A DNA stretch of 64,000 bases from Lyophyllum atratum (taxonomy: Eukaryota > Basidiomycota > Agaricomycetes > Agaricales > Lyophyllaceae), in the NCBI GenBank assembly GCA_014905825.1, contig JACGCN010000015.1, positions 248,001 to 312,000 of the forward strand, written 5' to 3'. The notes under the pieces are model-generated. The model saw nothing but the letters and a program-made list of their open reading frames with translations. It made no database searches and was not told where the DNA came from. Shown one piece after another: positions 24,445 to 34,425 of this stretch; the first letter of the stretch is position 1; each line of letters opens with the position of its first letter. The position numbers were made by a program, and so were the translations under genes.

Positions 24445-26451
24445 ATGGCTTCGATTGCGGCCGACTACCTTGTCACGGATGACCTGACCATACTTCTCGG
24501 GCTCATTGCTGCGACCGTCTTTCTGCTGAACAATCTCTACAAGCCCCAGCCGCTCGTTCACCCCATTTTGCTAGGAAGACAGAGTGATGTAGGAAGGGTA
24601 CGAAATCCAGGGGAAAGTGCAATTTACAGAAATTATGGGACAGGCCTTATGGGCAGGGTATGTTTCGTGGCACTGAATTGTTATGCGAATTGACGCCCGA
24701 CTCTAGTTCCCGTTGAGGCCCAGCAAGGATGTACACATACTGGCCGATTTTGTCAGGTCAGAGGCCGAAGGTGCTCGAACCCTCTGGTCGACGCGGGTGC
24801 GACCTTCCCTCTCTCATTATTTCTACGCTGCTCTTATAATTCGTCTGCAGCTTACGAACCACACGTTGCAAGACCGGGTAGCATCTTTTGGAACTGGACT
24901 TCTCCGCCTTGCTGGTCTCCGCCCACAACAATCCCATGTCTTGGTCTTGCTCAATGATGGTCTTGGTATGTTTCCTCTCCACTCTGTACGAATGAAGAAG
25001 GAATAATCGTGCCGTTTCAGAATTTGTCATCAGCGACCTTGCATTGGCCTCTCACTCTATCTTGTCGCATACGCTGTCGGCATCTAAATTGATGTCTTAC
25101 GTTCTCGAATCGTTCCCACCCGATGCCATAATCACTCATGTCGATCTTTTGCCTCAAATCCTGGAACTCATATACGATAGCGACAAAACAGGCAACCACA
25201 CCATCATCGTGGTGGGAGAAATGACCCCTAGGGATATGGCCAGCGTTGCAAGCAACGTCAAGGTCTTGAGTTTCTCGGACGTCGAAAGGGAGGGTGTTCG
25301 TGTTGCAAAGATTATCAGCCCCCTACCAAGTAAGTTTCCAATCCGGTTACCGGCTTCTATATCAATCCAACGTCCTACTACCTACAGATCCTAGCGACAT
25401 CTTCACAGTCTCTTTCTTCGAGACCGAAACTGGCCATGTACAAGGTGCCCAACTGACGCACGAGAACATGACTGCAGGAGTAGCCGCGACACGCGCCCTT
25501 TTCCCTCTGTCTCATGCACTATCGCCCCTCGATACCCTTGTTTCCGCTCATCCTCTGAGTACTGCATACGGAAGGTCTATCGCATACACAGCTATTTTTG
25601 AAGGAGCCAGCTTTGCCACGTTGGCGAGTTCCAAAATCTATCATCCGGAAGAAAGTAAGCGGAACTACAAAACTTCTCGAGGCTTTTACGTGCTAATGGT
25701 ACATAGTTACCATAGAACATGACGTGTCGGACACATTATCATCCAACGTGTATCCCATTCCGTCTCCTACGATCTTGTTCGCCAAACCCGGCCATTTGGA
25801 AAGCACGGTATTCGCGATCGCGAAGAAGGCCTCAGAGTCCTTCATCCTTTACCCTTTCGCCAGGAGGCATAAGTTGGCAGGAATCAATGAAGGTTATCTT
25901 ACCAAAGAGAGCCTCTGGGATCGACTCGTTTTCGACGGCGCACGAGCGAAAGTTATTGGCGAAGGTGCGGGTACTCTGAGATGCGTGGTGGTCAGCGGTG
26001 GTGAGCAGTCTCCTCCGCCTATTCTACTTTTGGAGACATTTACACCTGTCCGTTCACAGGCCCACTCAACGCAGCTGTACTGACGCCTGCCAGAATTGCT
26101 TTGTCTATCCCACTGGTAAACAGCTTCATACACCCGCTGGTGCCGGGCCCCGTTCTCGCATCGCACCCGCTTGACCTCCAGGATTTCCCGGGGTTGAAGG
26201 ACGCCCTTGTTGCGCATGTAGGCCCCCCAAGTATCAACATCGAGGCCAAGCTAGTGGGCCTTGATGATGCAAAGGTCGAGAATGGTGCGGACCCCACTGG
26301 GAATCTCCGTATCCGTGGCCCACCCGTAGGGAAGCTACTCGGAAATGATGACTATGTATCAATCCCCTCTGAAGATGACAAGGAGGGATGGGTCTCAACA
26401 GGAGCTCGAGCCAAAGTGCAAAGTAACGGCGCCTTTAAGATCTTGACGTAG
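24445..26451 (+). CDS. AMP-binding-like protein, probable catalytically inactive acyl-CoA synthetase relative
   Basis: The fold and order follow fatty acyl-CoA synthetases, but key motifs are lost. ATG 24445 starts MASIAADYLVTDD, followed by one membrane helix (LTILLGLIAATVFLLNNLY). Family-like segments are VASFGTGLLRLAGL (about 24870-24910), HVLVLLNDGLEFVISDLALA, SDIFTVSFFETETGHVQGAQ (25390-25450), LTHENMTAGVAA, GNLRIRGPPVGKLLG (about 26300-26345) and EGWVSTGARAKVQSNGAFKI. In active enzymes the third of these is a Ser/Thr/Gly-rich loop with a lysine (SGTTGxPKG type), and the last has TGD. Here that loop is EAT-like without the lysine, the Asp is replaced (STGA), and the C-terminal lobe of about 100 residues with its catalytic lysine is absent, since TAG follows at 26449-26451. 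It lies between two H1 genes. A regulatory or lipid-binding role is possible but unproven. Confidence 0.75.
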
Positions 26452-26629
26452 TAGAAACATCTGTACGACATCGTATTTATACACAGCAAGTATTGGCCCG
26501 AATCGAGCGAAGTGAGCCATATCTGCATTTGCTTGCGCCCTGTGCAACGCAAGAGAGGAAGTGCAGGAAAAAGTCGAGGAAAAGGGTCGACAAATCTTTT
26601 GTTGTTGTTGATTTATACTGGGACGCACT

Positions 26630-26638
26630 CCACGTGAC
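26630..26638 (+). promoter_or_regulatory. CCACGTGAC box upstream of histone H1 copy B
   Basis: This is identical in sequence and gene-relative orientation to the box upstream of copy A. It lies 215 nt before ATG 26853 and directly next to the ACGCGT cluster. Confidence 0.5.
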
Positions 26639-26640
26639 TG

Positions 26641-26662
26641 ACGCGTAACGCGTCGGACGCGT
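26641..26662 (+). promoter_or_regulatory. Triple ACGCGT cluster (MCB-like, candidate MBF sites)
   Basis: ACGCGT occurs at 26641-26646, 26648-26653 and 26657-26662. In yeasts ACGCGT (MluI cell-cycle box) is bound by MBF (an APSES-type subunit with Swi6) and drives G1/S transcription. A cluster in front of a histone gene fits S-phase expression. Function here is inferred from the motif alone. Confidence 0.6.
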
Positions 26663-26746
26663 TGGGACTCGATCAACAAAGTGAAATCTGACACAGCCAC
26701 CCGCTATGATCATCACATGATGTAAACAACAAGAGCGCGACTGGGA

Positions 26747-26756
26747 TTATTTAAAA
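26747..26756 (+). promoter_or_regulatory. TATA-like element of histone H1 copy B
   Basis: TTATTTAAAA lies 97-106 nt before the start codon, a fitting distance for a core promoter given a short leader. Confidence 0.4.
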
Positions 26757-26852
26757 CGGCACCGACGCCCATTCTTAGACTTTTCAACCTTTGCTCTTGA
26801 CCTCACCATCCCCCTTTCCTAACCCTCTCCTCTTCAGCCAACCCAACCCTAG

Positions 26853-27999
26853 GATGTCTTCAAATACCTCTGCATCCCCCGAGCCCGCTCAGCCTGCCGC
26901 TCCTACCACTAAGGCTAGAGCCACGAGGAAGCCCGCTGTCGTGAAGAAGCCCACTGTCGCCAAGGCTAAGACCGCCCCTAAGTCTAAGACCACTACCACG
27001 AAATCCACCAAGGCAAAGCCGGCGACGTCGTCGCATCCCTCCTGGAAAGATATCGTCGCCGTACGTGGGAGTCGTTCGGCTACTCCATGCACCCTAACCG
27101 TATCTGCAACAGGAATGTATCGCCGACAACAAGGAGGATGCGCGCCAGGGTGTCTCCCGCTCCACCATCAAGAAGGTAAGGATACATTTCAATACGCTCT
27201 AGATATGTCACTCATCGCCGTTGCAGTACGCCGAGGACAAATACCACCTCGAGCCCACCGCCGGCAACACATACCAGTTGAACCGCGCCATAACTACTGG
27301 TGCTGAGAGCGGCATATTCGCTTTGCCCAAGGGACCCTCAGGCAAAATCAAGTTAGCTCCGAAGACTAAGAGCGCTGGCGGGGCCAAAGAGGTGAGTCTA
27401 CTTGTGAGAGCGTTGTCCTGATATTTACCATACCATACAGAACTCCAAGCCTCCATCTAAGCCTGCGTCCAAGCCTGCTGCGAAGCCCGCTGCTACCACC
27501 AAGAAGCCTGTCGCTGCTAAGCCTGCACCCGCCAAGCCCGCTGCTGCGAAGAAGGCCGCTCCCATGAAGAAGACGCTCGCTGGTAAAGCCAAGGCGGCAC
27601 CTGCGAAAAAGACGACGAGCGCCGCCAAGCGCGGGTCAGCGAAGAAGGTGAGGCTGACGACGACCTTTTGGATAACGCAATCTCATTGCATTTGGCGTTG
27701 TAGGCTGTGACTGGGACCACTGCCACTACGAAGGCAAAAGCCGCTGCTACGAAGAAAGCGCCTGCGAAGAAGGCTGCCGCGGTCAAGGCCACGGCAAGGA
27801 AGTCTGCACCAACAAAAGTATGTTTGCACCTTATTTTATTTTTATCTTTGGGGTTCACCTGACTGATGTCATCTTTTTAGGCTGCCGCGAAGCCACGCTC
27901 AAAGACCACCACGAAACCTGGGTCCAGGGCTAAGAAGGTTCGTTGACAGGGTTCAGTCATGCTGATATCAACTGACAACTGCTTTAGGTGGCTGCTTGA
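26853..27999 (+). CDS. Linker histone H1 (copy B)
   Basis: A second linker histone. ATG 26853 starts MSSNTSASPEPAQPAAPTTK, a longer N-terminal tail than copy A. The globular domain reads SSHPSWKDIVA, ECIADNKEDARQGVSRSTIK, KYAEDKYHLEPTAGNTYQLN, RAITTGAESGIFALPKGPSG and KIKLAPK. The tail is Lys/Ala/Pro-rich with repeated AAKKA-type units. Introns lie after IVA, after IKK-equivalent, after AKE, after AKK (before AVTG), after APTK and before the last codons. The end is KKVAA with TGA at 27997-27999. Unlike copy A, PKGPSGK is not split by an intron. The two copies diverge clearly in protein sequence, so the duplication is not recent. Confidence 0.93.
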
Positions 28000-29158
28000 T
28001 TGATTTGGGGGGTCATCTGTTTGCTCATTTTCTTATTATTGTATCGTGTTCCTTGTACTTCTAGTGTCTTACCATACGCATCGCTCCTTATACCATTGAA
28101 GCATTAACGACGATTGACCTAAGTGAAGGCTATAGTGAGGATTTTGTTGGCAAGATAGACGCGATGGATGACTACTTGACGCTTCGCCATGTTGAGTCCG
28201 CGTGGTGGTGCGCAATCATAGCGTCGATCACGCCACACCAACGATCGCAAGTAATACTAATTTCGATCGTGGCGATTTTCATGCGGAAACGTGATAAAAT
28301 TTGCACAAATTTGCTGTGTTACGTAATGCATTATTTTGTGTTCCTCGGGAGCGGGAGCGGAGGATGGGTTTGAGACATGTAGTGATTGAGTCATCGCTCC
28401 GGCAGGCTGCGCAAAGAAAGATAACCTTCGAGGGGAGTCCCTTTGGGGGTAAACAAAAGCAGTGGATCACCCGTTGAGGCTACACGTGCGGGAAACAGGC
28501 ATGAGTATGCTTTGAACTATACATATGGAATTAGACAACGCAACATCGTTGCAATTCCAGGGAAGCGATGAAAGGGCGAGATGGGGATTTCCAATTTGGC
28601 GAAGCCTGAGAAACGTCAAACAACGATAGGCGGGGCTTCGATTGACGCGCGTTGGGCGTCATTTGAGACGCACTTGGCTTGAGCAGCGGGTGCCCAGTGA
28701 TCAGCTTGGTAATCCTAGGGGAATGGAACATATGGAACGTAGAGGGGCTTTGCATAGGTGGGGCACAAATATGGTCGACTGGTGGAAACTGGGGCGAATT
28801 GGCAGCGATTGATGAAAAGTTGGATGGTGCCCTGGTGATGAGGTCGACTGGAGCACAGATCTGGACAACAAGGGTCGGCAATCTGCGGCAATCATGGTGA
28901 CGACAGGGACCCCGGAAAAAAGCCGGATAAGGACGAGAATCGGGGGGAAAATCAGGGTGTCATGGGTCTCAGGGAGCCGCTGTGCTGCGTAAAGGAATTC
29001 AGAAAAGGAAGGAGAATGGACGGGGAGCTTCCCCTGATTTTTCTTTCTTCAACTTCAGACTCCCATCGCCACCCCGCCACGAACACTCTTCTACTTCATA
29101 CCGTCCCCTCTCGCTGGTCGACTCCCTTCCTGCTGCCCTCTTTTCATGCCCCCGAGCT
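28000..29158. other. 1.16-kb intergenic interval
   Basis: The interval holds the H1 copy B 3' end and the upstream region of the winged-helix/APSES gene. Frames at 28531-28881 (-) and 28679-28900 (+) lie opposite each other, have no family resemblance and no clear splice links. The last 130 nt before ATG 29159 are pyrimidine-rich, as in many fungal leaders. Confidence 0.45.
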
Positions 29159-32100
29159 ATGGACCAGCCCCAGCCCTCTAGCAGCACCAGCACCCTCACA
29201 GACCCTCATATCCCACCCCACTCCTATGGTACCCGAATACGCCAAAATATTATAATCAAACCTTCTGTTCGCCTTCGCCAGTCACCCGACCCCCAGCCGC
29301 AGCGCAGGCCGAAGCCCACCCCAACGCCCAAGTCAACTGCTCCGGCGCCTGATGCGCATACCAACTTTCCACAGTTCCCGCCACCCGGCATCGTCCTCCA
29401 CCCTGACGACGCGAACAGCAAGGTCTTCCTCGCCATCGGTCGTTCTTTCCTATCAGTCGTGCGTCTCGCCGCCTTCGATCACTTTCTTTCTTTGTCTAAC
29501 TGTTCCTTTCAGGACAATCGAGCCATGACGATCAAAGACCTTGCCGAGATGACCGTCAGCTTCGGACTCGTCTGTCAAAAGTATGTTTCTGTGCCTGTTC
29601 TCTGCGCTTTTAGCTGACATATCTTGCGCAGCGTGTCCGCAGCCAGCCAGGCCATTACCACGTATATCCGAACACACATGCAGCGCTGCGAGGTACAACA
29701 AGACCAACCTCTACTACTCCGCCATACACTCTCCGGCACCGTGTCCGACGACGACCTTCTCCCTGCACTCCATTCCCGGTCTGGTGGAGCACACTGCAAC
29801 ATCAATCCCGAGACTAAAATAACCAACTTTAGACGAGGAACTATGGTGTGGTACCTGAGCCGGACGACGGGCGCACCATGTCCGTTTGCCAGGGCTGGTA
29901 TCAGGCTGTGCGATTATGGAGAAGATGGGAAGATGGGCAGTCTGAGCGTGTCGAAAGAGAAGAAGAGGCAGAAAGAGAGGGAACGGCGCGTGGAACAATG
30001 TGGGCAGAAACGCAAACGACCACTGCGCGGCTGTGTCGCGAAAGGCCTCGAGTCTGATAACGATGATGAAAGGCCACCGCCCAAAGTCAAGTTGACTCTA
30101 CGCCTCAAACCCCTCCATTGCAGGCCGACTTCAAAGACAAATCCTACAAGCGCTGGATCGAACACGGTCATCGACCTCTCTAGGGAGAGTGACTCTGACT
30201 CTGATTCTGATTCCTCAGAAGATGACTCTATGTCAGTAGACTCGTCCTCCGAGGAAGACGATGCGTCTCCACCGCCCAAACCGGAAGCCGAGGAAGAGTC
30301 GTGGTCCCTACCCCCTTACCCCAGAAAGTCGATCTCCATCCCATGCTATACACCTTGCACCGACCTACCTTACCCTCACTTACCTTGGCCTGCAACTGAC
30401 ACCGATCCCTACCGACGCTCTCCGTCAATTCCATACAGTGTTGGCTCACCTCCGCCTGACTCTGAAGACGAGGATGACGATTACCATATCACCATGACTG
30501 GCGCTCGCCGACACTCCACAGATCCACACTTTTTGGTCGACGATCATGATGGATGGGACGCCGACCTTGACAGCGAAGGCGATGGCGAAATGTGGGAAAG
30601 TCCTGGCCCGAGGTCTCCATCCGCTCCCGTGATGTTGCCAGAAGTATTGGTGAAGGAGGAACCCACCGATGTACAGGGGATGTTGGAGGCCTGGGAGGAT
30701 TTTGATTGCACATTGGCCGGCGCAAAGGTGGTGGAGGTGATCGCGCAAGCTGCAGCTAGCGTACTCGAGGCGGAGTCTATGAATAACATCAAGAAGGAGG
30801 AGTCGCTTGACTCGTGGAACTGGGAGTCAAGTTACACAGATCCCGCTCATGATTGGTCTCTGGGCACACAGGGTGAGCTAGCGGCGCGTATCAAGCAGGA
30901 GGATATCGACCTCGATTACCCATTCCATCCGTCTTCCCTTCACACCGATTTTGGGACGCTTGATCCCTCCTCGCCCATTTCGCCCTTGTCACAGTTCTCA
31001 AGCCTGTCCTATTCCGATTCCCCCAGTCCAGAGGGTTCTCAAGACACCAGCGAGTGGAACGACAAGCAGTATGCGACGATCCGTCCTCGTCCAAAGACTC
31101 AGCCAACCCCGTTTTCATTCTTCGCCAATTCTCCGCCAACTTCCTTCTCGCTTCCGCTGACGCCTCAGCGCGAGCCCCCCACAAAGCCCGAACTCGTACT
31201 TGCCCCCATACCCTCAGTTTCCCACTCCCTGGCGACGCTTATTCAGTCGATGTCCATGAACTCCCCCACTGCTGTTGCCCATTCTTCGGTTACTGCGTCT
31301 CCTTCATGCATTTCTCCCCACGAGACACGCGGTAACTCCGCCTGCGATGTCGTTGTTGTGCATACCTGCCAGCCCTGCACTCCTGCCATAAGTGCAACGC
31401 AAATAGAAGGTGCGCGCTCTATGCTTACTCGTTATAGAATATTATTCTGATAGATGAATTCTATCTCCTGTACAGGCATATCAGTCTATCAGATGATGCT
31501 CGGCTCCTTCCAGCTTCTCCGCCGCATTGACACAGACTTCGTCAATCTCACACCCATTGTTTCGTACTCGGCCGCCCCGTGGCCGGTACTGAGTACCATC
31601 ACCAACGCCACCACAGTAACGAAGGGATCCCCGATCGTCTCAGGCACATGGGTGCCGCTGTCCGCCGCGCAGGCATACGCTCGTGACCACTATCCCCTCC
31701 GGAACGGCCCTCTCAACACGTTCCTCTCTGACACGCTGTTTGAGCGCTTCCCCTCCGCGCTTCAGGATTTCCATCGCTCAAGCACACAAGGGCGAATGCT
31801 CGGGCATTTTGGACCCCACTTTGGATCTACGCTCCAGGCCACTCAGCTGTGCGACACATCGGAGGCGCAGGGGCAACGCACTGCATGGGAGGAAGCCTCA
31901 ACGACAAGTAGTGCGTTTGCGCTTTCACTGGCGCTCTCCTTGCCCGACCGCACCGCCGAAGACGCAGACCTCCCGCTTAGTGCGACAGAACAAGAGATAT
32001 TTCGTACCCTGTGCGATATTCCAGATTGGGAGAAGGAGAACTCACCGCCATGCTCATCGATGTTGGCCGAGCAAAAGACTGGACCTACGGGAGCGCAAAC

Positions 32101-32260
32101 ACATTATGCTCCTCCTGAACATGTGCCAGCACCAGCGGCGGACTGCGATCGCTCGGAACGACCGCTGCGTCGGTCGAAACGAGTTGCGGATGCCATGGCC
32201 GCGCAAACGCAAACACGTACCCGCTCCCGCCGGGGAGGATCAAGAAACTCGCTATCTTGA
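29159..32260 (+). CDS. Transcription regulator with GDS1-like winged helix and APSES-like domain
   Basis: A large nuclear regulator candidate. ATG 29159 starts MDQPQPSSSTSTLTDP. An N-terminal winged-helix segment follows (GIVLHPDDANSKVFLAIGRS, MTIKDLAEMTVSFGLVCQ, VSAASQAITTYIRTHMQRCE), which resembles the GDS1-type domain. A CNINPET...GTMVWYLSRTTGAPCPFARA segment comes next, then a basic stretch (KEKKRQKERERR) and an acidic Ser/Asp run (about 30190-30260). After an intron at about 31409-31475 the C-terminal part has VYQMMLGSFQLLRRIDTDFV, NLTPI, GTWVPLSAAQAYARDH and LFERFPSALQDFHRSS, which follows the APSES/KilA-N pattern (the GTWVPL...A..A core). The end is SRRGGSRNSLS with TGA 32258-32260. 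Introns at about 29456-29513 and 29580-29631 restore the winged helix. Both domains are assigned by motif only. Confidence 0.72.
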
Positions 32261-34425
32261 GCGCTGGACTCGCCTCGCCCGCTACTATACAAGCCTTTGC
32301 TTCTAGACAGCGCTCTCTAACCGTTGTTCGCACTTTTCTTTTCATTGCTACCATGCTTGTGACGTGCCTGCCCCAGCCACTAGCTTTTTTATTGTTCGTG
32401 ATACCGAACCTCTCCATATTAGATTTGTATCAGATATAGTTGTCCTTCGCCATTATTTTCGTACCTCTTCACGCCCCAACTCCCTTTTCAACCCTCAACG
32501 CCCCTCAACGCGAATCCGTTTCTCAGCTCAGGGGCCTCTCAGATTCTTTGCCCCCATCCCCCCTTTTGCATCCGCCCTTCTTTGAAGTTTGTTGCCAGCA
32601 CACGCAGATCAAATCGACCTCTCGTGGTTGCGATGGCCTTGAATACCCTTTCACCTTCCCAAAACAGTACCCCCCTCCCAACCCCAATGTGTATTTGATA
32701 TTCTTGGTCCGTCGTTATGTCGCGTACCGTTACTACTACCTACATACAACCCCACTCAAGACTACCTATGCGTCCGTAGCTGAGCCATGCTTGTAACCTA
32801 TTAGTTAAATTGTATGCCATGTTAATTCGTTGCTGGTTGAAGCTTAATTTGCTATTCCCTTCGCGACACGGACTTGGACGGACTCTGCGATTTTGGCGTG
32901 ATACATGTGAAATCGGTGAATCTGGCGTTGTCTATTCTGGAGGCCTATAACCGCAATTGCCATGCATATGGTCGTGGAGCCGCTATTCACCAACTTGTTT
33001 CAGTGCACCAATACTTTCTCCACCTGTGTCATGAGCAGAGCTCGCTACCCCCCGGCCATGTTCAAACGCTCCCCTCAGCATTGACTCATGTCTGAGACTT
33101 AACTGTATTCTGATGTCTCTCACACTCGGAGGCTTCTATGATGTATGATGCTCTTTGCCTTGTAGATCACTCCAACATGAAGGCTTCGTTAAAGTTGAAA
33201 TGTCATTCTCATGTCGACAGGTACATATCAGTCCAACGTTTGTTTCTCTTGGTGTTCCGACGGTCCACGACCCTGACTTATCTAGGTCATGCGATTTAGG
33301 CTCGTCCCTAGGCGTGATATCAAATGCGTTACCCTTCATTCTTGCACCAGCACGACTCAACCTCTCGCCAGTGGGCGCCACGGATCTTGAACAACACGCC
33401 TCTATCACTGATAGCCTATAGGATTCTGGCCCTTGGCATATTTCACTGTCTCGCGAGCTTATATGTTGAAGCGACACTGAATGGCGATCAATGCCTCGGG
33501 CTCATCCTTCCTGTTACCTGTTCAATGGAGGACACTCCACGGAAAAAGACCCAGGGTCCGCGTTTCATTATGTTGCTGGACTTCTCGTTAGGATGTCACC
33601 GCAGTTTGTACAGTCAATCAGTTCATATCATGTTTCGCCAAAGCACGATCAGATTTCACAGAAGGTTCATCACGTTGGCATCGCTCGAAAACCGGGGTAA
33701 CTGAGCAATATACATGCCCAGTAAGTATCTCAAGGTCCTTCCATTTCCCTCTCCACGCGGAGTTAAGGTACTACGATTCTAACAATATCTAGGTTCTCCG
33801 CAAAAGCCATTGAGTGTTATGTAAATGTGATTCTACTCGCACGTTCTCACCGCCTCATGACTGGTTCTACTGCCGATGTACCAGGAGGGTCATACAAGCG
33901 TGAAATATATAGTTTTGAGGAACATAGCTGCAGCTGAGTCGTCTCTCGAAAGGATAATCAAGAGCTGTAATGAATAATTTCGCGTTACATCCCTGGAGTA
34001 CCATAGAGTTATGACAGATTCTCCTTTACTGTGATGAGGAATCCGCCGGAGGTTCCGCCGACGAGCATGGGAGAGAAGGGGGGAATGAGGCGTGGGAAGA
34101 TGAAGCCAGCGAGGAAGATTCTTTGACAGGCGGTGCCCAACTTCACCCCCGTTCACTATTACTTAGTATTTTCTGGCGGCACCTCTACCATAGTAGTTGT
34201 GGGCAACTCTTGTCTGTCTTCGCCCCTCAAAATTTGGCTCTCTTATCGAACGTCCTGATCCGGAGGCATCATTATTACGACAAAATTTTCGTCCATCTCA
34301 CTTTTCTCGTGGACGGCCTTTGCTCGACTTAATTGGCCCTTTCCTTCAAGGTCTTCGTATTCAGACGGACAAGCATCCGCCCATCACTTTCGTAATCCCT
34401 AATCGTTTCATTCACACCCACTATA
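32261..34425. other. 2.2-kb interval without a recognisable gene
   Basis: Short open frames on both strands (the longest is about 126 codons, 33324-33704, +) overlap each other and resemble no family. No tRNA fold was found by eye. The interval must hold the 3' end of the APSES-like gene and the promoter of the PUF gene. A long non-coding transcript or a fast-evolving small gene cannot be excluded. Confidence 0.4.

Larger units (their letters stand above)
26452..26852 (+). promoter_or_regulatory. Promoter region of histone H1 copy B
   Basis: 401 nt upstream of ATG 26853. In order it holds a CCACGTGAC box (26630-26638), three ACGCGT hexamers (26641-26662), and a TATA-like TTATTTAAAA (26747-26756) about 100 nt before the ATG, then a pyrimidine-rich leader. 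This is the best-defined promoter in the window. Confidence 0.6.

Noticed and set aside
28531..28881. 116-codon minus-strand frame with repeated QICAP-like words
   Set aside because: No family, no splice partners, and an equal-length frame lies on the opposite strand.
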